Notes: generated from the letters alone by a model not told the origin. A DNA stretch of 7,878 nucleotides from an uncultured Oscillospiraceae bacterium (GCA_900763995.1 CAAFMK010000171.1:1-7878); one strand, 5' to 3'. Counted from the first letter of the stretch, positions 1 through 6,505 are shown. Translations and numbers: made by a program.

Positions 1-764
1 AAGCCAGACAGCTTCTCTTTGTTCACAAAGGCCTTCATGGCATCCTTTTGATCCTCGGTGGAGAAGCACAGACCAAAGGCCTCAGCCTCAAAGGCGGTGC
101 CAGTTGCCATATCGGTCTGAATGCCGCGGCGGATGGCGGCCTTAGACTGGCGGACTGCGATCTGGGCGTTGGCTGCGATGGCCTGAGCCAGCTCCATGGC
201 CCGCTCCATCAGCTCCTCAGGGGCGTACACATGGCTGACCAGCCCCATCTCCTTGGCCCGGTCGGCGGTGATGGTTTTGGCAGTGAGGATGAGCTCCATT
301 GCGTTGGATACCCCCACGATTCGGGCCAGGCGCTGGGTGCCGCCAAAGCCGGGGGTGATGCCCAGTCCCACCTCGGGCTGGCCCAGCTTGGCCTTTTCGC
401 TGGCCAGACGGATGTCACAGGACATAGCCAGCTCACAGCCGCCGCCCAGTGCAAAGCCGTTGATGGCGGCGATGGTGGGTTTGCTCAGGTTCTCTAGCTT
501 TAAAAATACCTGGTTGCCGTATGCACCAAAGGCCTTGCCCTCCACTGCGGTGAAGCCAGACATCTGGCCTATATCGGCACCGGCCACAAAGGAGCGCCCT
601 GCGCCAGTGACAATGGCCACCAGAATTTCGGCATCTGCTTCCACCTGATCCAAAACACTGTCCAACTCCTGAAGTACCTGCTGGTTCAGGGCGTTGAGGG
701 CTTCGGGGCGATTCATGGTGATCATACCAATGTTTCCCTGTTTTTCCAATTCAACAAAAGCCAT
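1..764 (-). CDS. crt: 3-hydroxybutyryl-CoA dehydratase (crotonase), 3' end cut by window
   Basis: Reversibly dehydrates 3-hydroxybutyryl-CoA to crotonyl-CoA, a cytoplasmic step of the acetyl-CoA to butyryl-CoA pathway. Reading from the ATG at 764-762 gives 254 codons without a stop up to the window edge. The protein has the crotonase fold signatures: GRSFVAGADI near residues 56-65 (oxyanion hole), GFALGGGCELA near 103-113, and GQPEVGLGITPGFGGTQR near 128-145. The two catalytic glutamates fall at E111 and E131, spaced 20 apart as in characterised enoyl-CoA hydratases. The C-terminal part (STEDQKDAMKAF) closely resembles clostridial Crt; by that comparison (about 260 residues) only about six residues are missing. 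The start is fixed by AAGGAGG at 780-774 with nine bases before the ATG. Its 3' side, where hbd, thl or bcd-etf genes might follow, is outside the window. A general short-chain enoyl-CoA hydratase role cannot be excluded. Confidence 0.95.
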   Translation of the reverse strand, partial: MAFVELEKQGNIGMITMNRPEALNALNQQVLQELDSVLDQVEADAEILVAIVTGAGRSFVAGADIGQMSGFTAVEGKAFGAYGNQVFLKLENLSKPTIAAINGFALGGGCELAMSCDIRLASEKAKLGQPEVGLGITPGFGGTQRLARIVGVSNAMELILTAKTITADRAKEMGLVSHVYAPEELMERAMELAQAIAANAQIAVRQSKAAIRRGIQTDMATGTAFEAEAFGLCFSTEDQKDAMKAFVNKEKLSG

Positions 765-809
765 GGAAAGATTCCTCCTTCATTTCCTTTGGGCAGCAGA
801 CAGGACGGG

Positions 810-820
810 GGTGCTGCACC
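810..820. repeat. Small perfect palindrome at the predicted crt transcript 5' end
   Basis: GGTGC-T-GCACC is a perfect 5-1-5 inverted repeat lying about five to fifteen bases downstream of the predicted crt transcription start. A second, overlapping inverted repeat pairs GCAGCA (793-798) with TGCTGC (812-817), so the leader RNA could fold in either of two ways. It could be an operator or a leader stem-loop; chance is also possible for so short a palindrome. Confidence 0.35.
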
Positions 821-831
821 ATATTGTCACC

Positions 832-860
832 ATTATATCCCATCTTCTTCCCGAGAGCAA
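832..860 (-). promoter_or_regulatory. Probable sigma-A promoter of crt
   Basis: On the minus strand TTGCTC (860-855) is followed after exactly 17 bases by a consensus TATAAT (837-832). The start of transcription would be near 825, giving a leader of about 60 bases that contains the crt RBS. The -35 matches the consensus at only four of six bases, so activity may be modest or activator-helped. No Rex-type operator is visible. Confidence 0.7.
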
Positions 861-917
861 GCAATAACGGATAAACCCATAGCCGAATGAATACAGTGTG
901 AGGAGGGGGGATCGCAC

Positions 918-2450
918 TTGGGTGAAAAGATGTTGTCTGCTGGACAGGGGGCGCTGTTCCTGACCGCCTTGAGCGGGGTGTCTCAGCTGTTGGGATTTTG
1001 TTATCGGGTGGCCCTGTCCCGGATGGCCGGGGCAGAGGTGATGGGACTGTATCAGCTGCTGATGCCTGTATATTCTGTGCTGCTGTCCATCACGGCGGTG
1101 GGGCTGACAGCGGCGGTGTCCAATTTGACCTCACAGCATCTGGCACTGGGCAACCGACGGGGGGCCCACCAGACGGTGTCCACCTGTTTGTGCCTGTTTG
1201 TTCTAGTGCTGATTCCAGTGGGGGCAGTGGTTTTGCTGGGATCGGACTGGATCTCAGTCCATCTGCTGGGGGATGCCCGCACCCAGCTGGGGCTGATACT
1301 GCTGGTGCCCTGTGTGGCATTGACCGGAGTGGAAAATATGCACAAGCATATTTTTTATGGCTCTGGACTGGTGCGGCCCCCAGCCATTGTGGAGCTATTG
1401 GAGCAGTTTGTCCGCACAGTGGCTGTGCTGGGGCTGCTGGCCATGTTTCTACCCCAGTACCCGGAGCGGGTGGTAGGTCTTATTGTGGCGGGTATGGTCA
1501 TCTGTGAGGTCTTTTCCTCTTGTACACTGGTGGTACTCTACCGCTGTCGGATGCACAAACTTGGGATGACAGGTGCAGGCGAGGCGGGTGGGATTCGCCG
1601 CCGCCGGATCCTGCTGGTGGCGCTGCCTGTGGGGCTCAACGCTCTGCTGGGCAACCTGTTGGGGGCGGCCAATGCCACCCTGATTCCACAAAAGCTGGTG
1701 GAGGGCGGAATGGAGCGCTCCCAGGCGGTGTCTGAGTTTGGTGTGGTGTGCGGTATGACCATGCCCATGCTCTCTCTGCCCATTATTTTTCTGGGTGCCC
1801 TGAATCTGGTTCTGGTGCCCCGGCTGGCCAGGGCCTGTGCCCTGAAGCATACGGGGCAGATGCGGCAATTGGTGGAACAGACCATGTCTGCCGTCTCCCT
1901 GCTCACCATGCCCGCCATGGCCCTTATGGCGGTGGTGGGGTCAGATTTGGGCCGGATGATGTTCCATCAGGATGGAGTGGGCAACTACCTCATTCCACTG
2001 GCAGTCACTATGGCCATGAGCTGTTTCTGCTCTGTGCTGGCCTCTGTGCTCAACGGTGTGGGCAGCCAGCGGGCGGTGGCGGTTATCTCGCTGGTGTGCG
2101 GGGTGGTGCAGCTTGCCTTTACATTGGTGCTGATTCCGCTGCCCCAGGTGGGGATGAGGGGCTATGTCATTGGGGCGGTGGTGTCCACAGGGCTGGAGCT
2201 GGTGCTGTGCCTATGCTGGACTATACGGCGTATAAAAATACGGCTGTGCAGCTTCCAGTGGGTGGTGGCCCCAGGACTTGCCAGTCTGCTGGCGGGGTTA
2301 ACGGGAAATCTGCTGTTTCGGATCTTAAAGGACAGCGGACTGGCAACCATCTATGCTGGCGGAGCCACGGTGGTGTTTGGACTGGTGCTCTATCTGGCCG
2401 CCCTTCAGGCCCAGGGGGTGAAAGTGAAAGGGATTTTGAAGCTGGACTGA
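918..2450 (+). CDS. spoVB: SpoVB/MurJ-like lipid-linked oligosaccharide flippase (MOP/MATE superfamily)
   Basis: A 510-residue, strongly hydrophobic polytopic membrane protein with roughly the length and the long run of hydrophobic segments expected of the 14-helix MOP exporter superfamily. The N-terminal signature of the SpoVB/polysaccharide-export branch is present around residues 26-52 (G, YR, SR, G, GLYQ, P, Y). A second family-like segment, KHIFYGSGLVRPPAIVELL, follows, with an LEQ..R ending typical of SpoVB. Members flip lipid-linked sugar intermediates across the cytoplasmic membrane; SpoVB serves spore cortex peptidoglycan and MurJ serves vegetative lipid II. Which of these applies is not decided by the sequence. 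The TTG start at 918 is chosen because AGGAGGGGGG ends seven bases before it; the in-frame ATG at 930 would lie 19 bases away. It is divergent from crt, has no clear promoter in the 153-base spacer and no evident terminator after its stop. Confidence 0.8.
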   Translation: MGEKMLSAGQGALFLTALSGVSQLLGFCYRVALSRMAGAEVMGLYQLLMPVYSVLLSITAVGLTAAVSNLTSQHLALGNRRGAHQTVSTCLCLFVLVLIPVGAVVLLGSDWISVHLLGDARTQLGLILLVPCVALTGVENMHKHIFYGSGLVRPPAIVELLEQFVRTVAVLGLLAMFLPQYPERVVGLIVAGMVICEVFSSCTLVVLYRCRMHKLGMTGAGEAGGIRRRRILLVALPVGLNALLGNLLGAANATLIPQKLVEGGMERSQAVSEFGVVCGMTMPMLSLPIIFLGALNLVLVPRLARACALKHTGQMRQLVEQTMSAVSLLTMPAMALMAVVGSDLGRMMFHQDGVGNYLIPLAVTMAMSCFCSVLASVLNGVGSQRAVAVISLVCGVVQLAFTLVLIPLPQVGMRGYVIGAVVSTGLELVLCLCWTIRRIKIRLCSFQWVVAPGLASLLAGLTGNLLFRILKDSGLATIYAGGATVVFGLVLYLAALQAQGVKVKGILKLD

Positions 2451-2511
2451 CAGCGCGCCGACTGAGATAACTTCTAACCCCACATCTACAGGGAAAATAT
2501 ACGCCAAAAAC

Positions 2512-2528
2512 CCGGTAATTTCCGGTAA
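2512..2528. repeat. Tandem CCGGTAA pair, 10-base period, upstream of efp promoter
   Basis: CCGGTAA is present at 2512-2518 and again at 2522-2528, one DNA helical turn apart, ending six bases before the -35 box of the efp promoter. Such placement fits a factor binding the same DNA face in front of RNA polymerase, but two seven-base copies could also be chance. No known regulator motif is recognised. Confidence 0.35.
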
Positions 2529-2533
2529 CCCCC

Positions 2534-2562
2534 TTGTCAAAAGGGGAAAAATAGGGTAAAAT
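2534..2562 (+). promoter_or_regulatory. Sigma-A promoter of the efp operon
   Basis: TTGTCA (2534-2539), a 17-base spacer and TAAAAT (2557-2562) form a near-consensus promoter, each box one mismatch from ideal. Predicted start near 2569, about 33 bases before the efp start codon. The -35 box lies within a small inverted repeat, CCCCTT (2530-2535), loop GTCAA, AAGGGG (2541-2546). Just upstream CCGGTAA occurs twice (2512-2518 and 2522-2528), ten bases apart. Strong promoters are normal for EF-P. Confidence 0.8.
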
Positions 2563-2601
2563 AAGCCAGCACAAGTTATAATACTATGGAGGATGATCCC
2601 T

Positions 2602-3171
2602 ATGCCAATGATTTCTGCCAGCGATTTTCGTAACGGCGTGACCTTTGAGATGGATGGTAAGGTTATGCAGGTTGTTGAGTTTCAGCATGTTAAGCCCGGT
2701 AAAGGTGCCGCATTCGTGCGCACCAAGATGAAGAACATCATCACCGGCGGCGTGACTGAGACCTCCTTTAACCCCACTGCCAAGTTTGAGCAGGCCTTTG
2801 TGGAGCGCAAGGATATGGAGTACAGCTACAACGACGGCGATCTGTACTACTTCATGGACATGGAGACCTTTGATATGCTGCCCATCGGCAAGGATCTGCT
2901 GGGTGACAGCTTCCGCTTCGTCAAGGAGAATATGTCCTGCAAGGTCATGTCCTACAAGGGCAGCGTCTTTGGTGTGGAGCCTCCCAACTTTGTGGATCTG
3001 GAGGTCACTGAGACCGATCCCGGCTTCAAGGGCGACACCGCTACCAATGTAACCAAGCCCGCCACGCTGGAGACTGGCGCTGAGATCAAGGTGCCCCTGT
3101 TCATCAACCCCGGTGATAAGATCAAGATCGATACCCGCACTGGTGAGTATCTGGAGAGATGCAAGGCGTAA
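2602..3171 (+). CDS. efp: Translation elongation factor P
   Basis: EF-P enters ribosomes stalled at consecutive prolines and promotes peptide-bond formation. The protein has 189 residues from the ATG at 2602, close to the family norm of about 185-188, and shows the three beta-barrel domains: an N-terminal KOW-like domain (about 1-65), an OB domain (about 70-130) and a C-terminal OB domain ending in the ETGAEIKVPLFINPGDKIKI region. The loop HVKPGKGAAF carries the tip lysine, K34 here (K32 if counted from the next ATG at 2608). It matches the Bacillus subtilis loop, where the equivalent lysine carries 5-aminopentanol; the modification here is inferred. The start at 2602 is favoured because GGAGG at 2588-2592 is nine bases upstream; the earlier in-frame ATG at 2593 abuts that RBS. 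It is first in a two-gene operon with the zinc-ribbon gene 46 bases downstream. Confidence 0.97.
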   Translation: MPMISASDFRNGVTFEMDGKVMQVVEFQHVKPGKGAAFVRTKMKNIITGGVTETSFNPTAKFEQAFVERKDMEYSYNDGDLYYFMDMETFDMLPIGKDLLGDSFRFVKENMSCKVMSYKGSVFGVEPPNFVDLEVTETDPGFKGDTATNVTKPATLETGAEIKVPLFINPGDKIKIDTRTGEYLERCKA

Positions 3172-3186
3172 CCATCTGTACTTTGG

Positions 3187-3201
3187 TGAGGCACAGCCTC
3201 A
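3187..3201 (+). other. Intercistronic stem-loop before the zinc-ribbon gene
   Basis: TGAGGC (3187-3192), loop ACA, GCCTCA (3196-3201) is a perfect six-base-pair hairpin with a three-base loop. It ends just before the AAGGAG ribosome binding site at 3205-3210 and has no following T-run, so it is not an intrinsic terminator. It may mark an mRNA processing or stability point between efp and its companion, or tune translation of the second gene. Confidence 0.5.
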
Positions 3202-3217
3202 GAAAAGGAGAACTGTT

Positions 3218-3643
3218 ATGACTATTTCTGAAAAAGTCGCCTATCTGAAAGGCTTGGCTGAGGGCCTGAACCTGGACACCGAGAAGTCCAAGGAGGGCAA
3301 GCTCATTTCTGTGATGATCGGCATTCTGGAGGAGCTGTCCATGTCTGTGGAGGATCTGGAGGAGAACGCTCTGAACCTGGGTGAGGAGATCGATGTTCTG
3401 TCTGACGATCTGGCCGATGTGGAGAACGCAGTTTTTGACGAGGACTGTGACTGCTGCGAGGATGACGACTACGACGATGACTGGTTTGAGGTGGAGTGCC
3501 CCACCTGCGGCGAGACCCTGATCGTGGATGATGAAGCTCTGGCAGAGGGCGAAATCGAGTGCCATGACTGTGGCTCCCGCTACGCCATCAACCTGTCCGA
3601 AGATGGGGACGAGGGCGATGACTTCGAGCAGGAAGAGGACTAA
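3218..3643 (+). CDS. Acidic zinc-ribbon protein with CD1247-type N-terminal domain, unknown function
   Basis: A 141-residue, very acidic cytoplasmic protein. Residues 1-70 look helical (KVAYLKGLAEGL, SKEGKL, then an amphipathic leucine-rich stretch) and match what I recall as the 'CD1247 N-terminal domain' of Clostridia. Residues 74-88 are an aspartate/glutamate run containing three cysteines (C77, C79, C80). Residues 94-118 form a zinc ribbon with the pairs C94-x2-C97 and C115-x2-C118. The tail (127-141) is again mostly acidic. The start at 3218 has AAGGAG seven bases upstream; an in-frame extension to 3113 would lie inside efp and has no RBS. It shares the efp transcript and is closed by a terminator. 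The zinc ribbon and acidic tails suggest a nucleic-acid, RNA polymerase or ribosome-associated role, but that is inference and the biochemical function is not known to me. Confidence 0.85.
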   Translation: MTISEKVAYLKGLAEGLNLDTEKSKEGKLISVMIGILEELSMSVEDLEENALNLGEEIDVLSDDLADVENAVFDEDCDCCEDDDYDDDWFEVECPTCGETLIVDDEALAEGEIECHDCGSRYAINLSEDGDEGDDFEQEED

Positions 3644-3663
3644 AACTCCTTTGATATGGTGAA

Positions 3664-3693
3664 AAATCCCCTGGACTACAGTTCAGGGGATTT
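3664..3693 (+). terminator. Rho-independent terminator of the efp operon
   Basis: AAATCCCCTG (3664-3673) pairs perfectly with CAGGGGATTT (3684-3693). Three further inner pairs, one of them G-T, reduce the loop to TACA (3677-3680). An A-run precedes the stem and the T-run is in the descending arm. It lies 20 bases after the stop of the zinc-ribbon gene and isolates the operon from the stress-controlled clpB. Confidence 0.88.
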
Positions 3694-3707
3694 ACTATGA
3701 CCAATTT

Positions 3708-3734
3708 TTAGCACTCTTACAATCAGAGTGCTAA
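3708..3734 (+). promoter_or_regulatory. CIRCE operator (HrcA binding site) upstream of clpB
   Basis: TTAGCACTC (3708-3716), nine spacer bases and GAGTGCTAA (3726-3734) reproduce the CIRCE consensus without a mismatch. The symmetry extends to 14 bases per arm (3703-3716 and 3726-3739, AATTTTTAGCACTC and its complement). HrcA represses heat-shock genes from this element, so clpB is predicted to rise on heat or protein-misfolding stress. The spacer TTACAATCA contains TACAAT, a possible -10 hexamer (3718-3723). Confidence 0.97.
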
Positions 3735-3774
3735 AAATTAACGGATTGTTCATGAATTTTATTTTGGATAGACC

Positions 3775-3780
3775 TATACT
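3775..3780 (+). promoter_or_regulatory. Candidate -10 box for clpB (weak)
   Basis: TATACT at 3775-3780 resembles a sigma-A -10 box and would start transcription near 3787, about 20 bases before the clpB RBS. No acceptable -35 lies 16-18 bases upstream (TTGTTC at 3746-3751 is too far). The rival -10 is TACAAT inside the CIRCE spacer, equally without a convincing -35. The true clpB promoter is therefore unresolved between these two. Confidence 0.35.
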
Positions 3781-3823
3781 ATGGGCATACCGTAAGTTGT
3801 TCCATGAAAGGAGTAGAAGTTTT

Positions 3824-6418
3824 ATGAATATGAATCAATTTACCCAAAAATCTCTGGCAGCCATTCAGGGAGCTCAGGATATTGCCCAGACCCACGGCAA
3901 CCAGCAAATTGAGCAGCCCCATCTGCTGCTGGCGCTGGTTGGAGATGGGGAGGGCTTTATCCCCCAGCTGCTCACAGCCATGGGCATTACTGTCCCCAGC
4001 TTTGAGGCCGCCATTCAGGCGGAGGTGGAGAAGCTGCCCAAGGTGTCTGGCAGCGGCCGGGAGGCCGACCGGGTCTATATCGCACAGGATGTGGACAAGG
4101 CCCTGCATGGGGCAGAGGAAGAGGCCCGCGCCATGAAGGACGAGTACATCTCGGTGGAGCACATCTTTCTTGGGCTGCTGGGCCACCCCAACAGCACCCT
4201 GAAAAAGCTATTTGATACCTATCGGGTCTCCAAAGAGTCTGTCATGCAGGCGCTGGCACAGGTGCGGGGAAACCAGCGGGTGACCTCAGACAACCCAGAG
4301 GAGACCTACAACGCCCTGAAAAAATACGGCAGCGATCTGGTGGAGCGGGCCAGACAGAACAAGCTTGACCCCGTCATTGGACGAGACGATGAGATCCGAA
4401 ATGTCATCCGTATTTTAAGCAGAAAGAGCAAAAATAACCCGGTTCTCATCGGTGAACCCGGTGTGGGTAAAACTGCCATTGCTGAGGGCTTGGCCCAGCG
4501 TATTGTCAAGGGGGATGTGCCCAACAGCTTGAAGGACAAGACGGTTTTCTCTCTGGATATGGGTGCGCTGGTGGCTGGTGCCAAGTACCGGGGCGAGTTT
4601 GAGGAGCGGCTGAAAGCAGTTTTGAATGAGGTGAAGAAGTCAGAGGGCCGGATCATCCTCTTTATTGATGAGCTTCACACCATTGTGGGGGCGGGCAAGA
4701 CAGAGGGCAGCATGGATGCCGGCAACCTGCTTAAGCCCATGCTGGCCAGAGGTGAGCTCCACTGCATTGGTGCCACCACCCTCAACGAGTATCGGCAGTA
4801 TATTGAAAAGGATGCCGCTCTGGAGCGGCGGTTCCAGCCTGTGATGGTCAATGAGCCAACAGTAGAGGACGCCATCGCCATTCTCCGTGGTCTGAAGGAG
4901 CGCTATGAGGTGTACCACGGCGTAAAGATCACAGATGGTGCCATCATCGCTGCGGCGACCTTGAGCAACCGATATATCACAGACCGATTTTTGCCCGACA
5001 AGGCCATTGATCTGGTAGATGAGGCCTGCGCCATGATCCGTACAGAGATGGACTCCATGCCCACCGAGCTGGATGTGATCCAGCGGAAGATCATCCAGCA
5101 TGAGATTGAGGAGGCCGCCCTGAAAAAAGAGACCGATAAGCTCTCTCAGGAGCATTTGGCCGAAATCCAAAAAGAGCTGTCCGATATGCGGGAGGAGTTC
5201 AAGGCCAAAAAGGCCCAGTGGGACAACGAGAAGGGGGCCATTGGCAAGGTACAAAAACTCCGTGAGGACTTGGAGGCCGCAAATGCCCAGCTGGAGAAGG
5301 CCCAGCGGGAGTACGATCTGGAGCAGGCCGCCCAGCTGCAATATGGCCGTATCCCGGAGCTGAAAAAGGCGCTGGAGGCGGAGGAGACCATCGCCAACCA
5401 GAGCAAGGCCAAGAGCCTTTTGCGGGATAAGGTGACCGAGGAGGAGATCGCCCGCATCATTGAGCGCTGGACGGGTATCCCAGTCTCCCGCCTAATGGAG
5501 GGGGAGCGGGAGAAGCTGCTCCATCTGGAGGACATTCTCCACCAGCGTGTGGTGGGGCAGAATGAGGCCGTGCGTCTGGTGTCAGAGTCCATCCTCCGCA
5601 GCCGTGCAGGCATTGCTGATCCCGGAAAACCCATTGGCTCCTTCCTGTTCCTTGGCCCCACCGGCGTGGGTAAAACCGAGCTGGCTAAAACACTGGCCGA
5701 GGCCCTGTTTGACAGTGAGCGCAATCTGGTGCGTATTGACATGAGCGAGTATATGGAGAAGTTCTCCGTCACACGGCTCATCGGTGCCCCTCCAGGATAT
5801 GTGGGCTATGAGGAGGGTGGCCAGCTGACAGAGGCGGTGCGAAGAAAGCCATACTCTGTGATCCTCTTCGATGAGGTGGAAAAGGCCCATCCTGATGTGT
5901 TCAATGTACTACTACAGGTATTGGATGATGGAAGAATTACAGATAGTCAAGGCAGGACCGTAGATTTTAAGAATACCATTATCATTCTGACCTCAAATCT
6001 GGGCTCTCAGATTTTGCTGGACGGCATTGAAGCAGACGGAGAAATTTCCCAGCAGGCCAGAGATCAGGTCAATGAACTGCTCAAGCGCTCCTTCCGTCCG
6101 GAGTTCTTGAACCGACTGGATGAGATCGTATTCTACAAACCTCTCACCAGAGAGAATGTCACCCATATCATTGATCTGCTGATGGATCACCTCAACCGCC
6201 GTCTGGAGGATAAGCAGCTGGTGGTGGAGCTGACCCCAGAGGCCAAGGAGGAGATCATCACCGCAGCCTATGACCCCATCTATGGTGCCAGACCACTGCG
6301 CCGCTATCTACAGCATACGGTCGAGACCTTGATCGGACGAAAGATCATTGCCGACCAGGTGGCCCCCGGGGATCACCTGAAGGTGGATGTGGAAGATGGT
6401 CAGCTGGTTGTAAAGTAA
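3824..6418 (+). CDS. clpB: Hsp100 disaggregase ClpB
   Basis: A cytoplasmic hexameric AAA+ chaperone that, with DnaK/DnaJ/GrpE, threads and rescues aggregated proteins after stress. The 864 residues match the family (E. coli ClpB has 857). In order: the Clp N domain (about 1-150); AAA1 with Walker A GEPGVGKT (210-217), pore loop AKYRGEFEER and Walker B ILFIDE with E283; a long charged coiled-coil M domain (about 414-540), which separates ClpB from ClpC and ClpA; AAA2 with Walker A GPTGVGKT (611-618), pore loop GYVGYEEGG and Walker B ILFDE with E684; and the C-terminal small domain containing YGARPLRR. All ATPase residues inspected are intact. The ATG at 3824 is chosen because AAAGGAG (3807-3813) lies ten bases upstream; the frame stays open back to 3728, but that start is inside the CIRCE. 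A short stretch at 5901-6000 is clearly AT-richer than the rest. Confidence 0.97.
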   Translation: MNMNQFTQKSLAAIQGAQDIAQTHGNQQIEQPHLLLALVGDGEGFIPQLLTAMGITVPSFEAAIQAEVEKLPKVSGSGREADRVYIAQDVDKALHGAEEEARAMKDEYISVEHIFLGLLGHPNSTLKKLFDTYRVSKESVMQALAQVRGNQRVTSDNPEETYNALKKYGSDLVERARQNKLDPVIGRDDEIRNVIRILSRKSKNNPVLIGEPGVGKTAIAEGLAQRIVKGDVPNSLKDKTVFSLDMGALVAGAKYRGEFEERLKAVLNEVKKSEGRIILFIDELHTIVGAGKTEGSMDAGNLLKPMLARGELHCIGATTLNEYRQYIEKDAALERRFQPVMVNEPTVEDAIAILRGLKERYEVYHGVKITDGAIIAAATLSNRYITDRFLPDKAIDLVDEACAMIRTEMDSMPTELDVIQRKIIQHEIEEAALKKETDKLSQEHLAEIQKELSDMREEFKAKKAQWDNEKGAIGKVQKLREDLEAANAQLEKAQREYDLEQAAQLQYGRIPELKKALEAEETIANQSKAKSLLRDKVTEEEIARIIERWTGIPVSRLMEGEREKLLHLEDILHQRVVGQNEAVRLVSESILRSRAGIADPGKPIGSFLFLGPTGVGKTELAKTLAEALFDSERNLVRIDMSEYMEKFSVTRLIGAPPGYVGYEEGGQLTEAVRRKPYSVILFDEVEKAHPDVFNVLLQVLDDGRITDSQGRTVDFKNTIIILTSNLGSQILLDGIEADGEISQQARDQVNELLKRSFRPEFLNRLDEIVFYKPLTRENVTHIIDLLMDHLNRRLEDKQLVVELTPEAKEEIITAAYDPIYGARPLRRYLQHTVETLIGRKIIADQVAPGDHLKVDVEDGQLVVK

Positions 6419-6430
6419 ATCGGGCGTACA

Positions 6431-6466
6431 GTGCGGGAGAGGGCCACCTTTCCCGCACAAATTTTT
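6431..6466 (+). terminator. Rho-independent terminator of clpB
   Basis: GTGCGGGA (6431-6438) pairs with TCCCGCAC (6451-6458); a G-T pair and AGG/CCT lengthen the stem to 12 pairs with loop GCCA (6443-6446). It is followed by AAATTTTT, with T's at 6462-6466. It lies 12 bases after the clpB stop and only one base before the -35 box of the next promoter. Confidence 0.9.
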
Positions 6467-6467
6467 C

Positions 6468-6496
6468 TTGACACTGGGAGATACTATGTCTATAAT
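6468..6496 (+). promoter_or_regulatory. Exact-consensus sigma-A promoter of hrb
   Basis: TTGACA (6468-6473), a 17-base spacer and TATAAT (6491-6496) match the sigma-A consensus at all twelve positions with ideal spacing. The transcription start is expected near 6503. A promoter this strong is usually held by a repressor, which fits the inverted repeat immediately downstream. Confidence 0.95.
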
Positions 6497-6505
6497 GGAA
6501 TTAAA

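Noticed and set aside
48..648. Two plus-strand open frames of about 150 codons
   Set aside because: They are antisense shadows of crt, whose motifs and RBS are unambiguous; composition is alanine/glycine-rich without recognisable motifs.
832..870. Rex operator upstream of crt
   Set aside because: No sequence near TTGTTAA-N4-TTAACAA is present in the divergent spacer.
890..897. AATACAGT as a sporulation sigma-E -10 box for the flippase
   Set aside because: One mismatch from CATACAnT, but transcription would begin inside the RBS, and no matching -35 is seen at the right distance.
1748..2470. 240-codon plus-strand frame overlapping the flippase
   Set aside because: A frame shadow of the flippase gene, glycine/cysteine-rich, without an RBS or family motif.
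2530..2546. CCCCTT/AAGGGG hairpin as a terminator for the flippase gene
   Set aside because: It is followed by A's rather than T's, the stem is only six pairs, and it overlaps the -35 box of the efp promoter.
2593..2601. Earlier ATG for efp
   Set aside because: It directly abuts the GGAGG sequence, leaving no spacing; EF-P proteins normally begin close to the MISA sequence.
3113..3217. In-frame extension of the zinc-ribbon gene into efp
   Set aside because: No RBS, overlaps efp in another frame, and the residues do not resemble the CD1247 N-terminus; the ATG at 3218 has AAGGAG at ideal spacing.
3728..3823. Upstream in-frame extension of clpB (32 extra residues)
   Set aside because: The alternative start lies inside the CIRCE element, has no RBS and adds sequence unlike any ClpB N-terminus; the ATG at 3824 has a good RBS.
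4640..5341. 233-codon minus-strand open frame within clpB
   Set aside because: Antisense shadow of the conserved clpB AAA1 and M-domain coding region; no RBS or recognisable motif.
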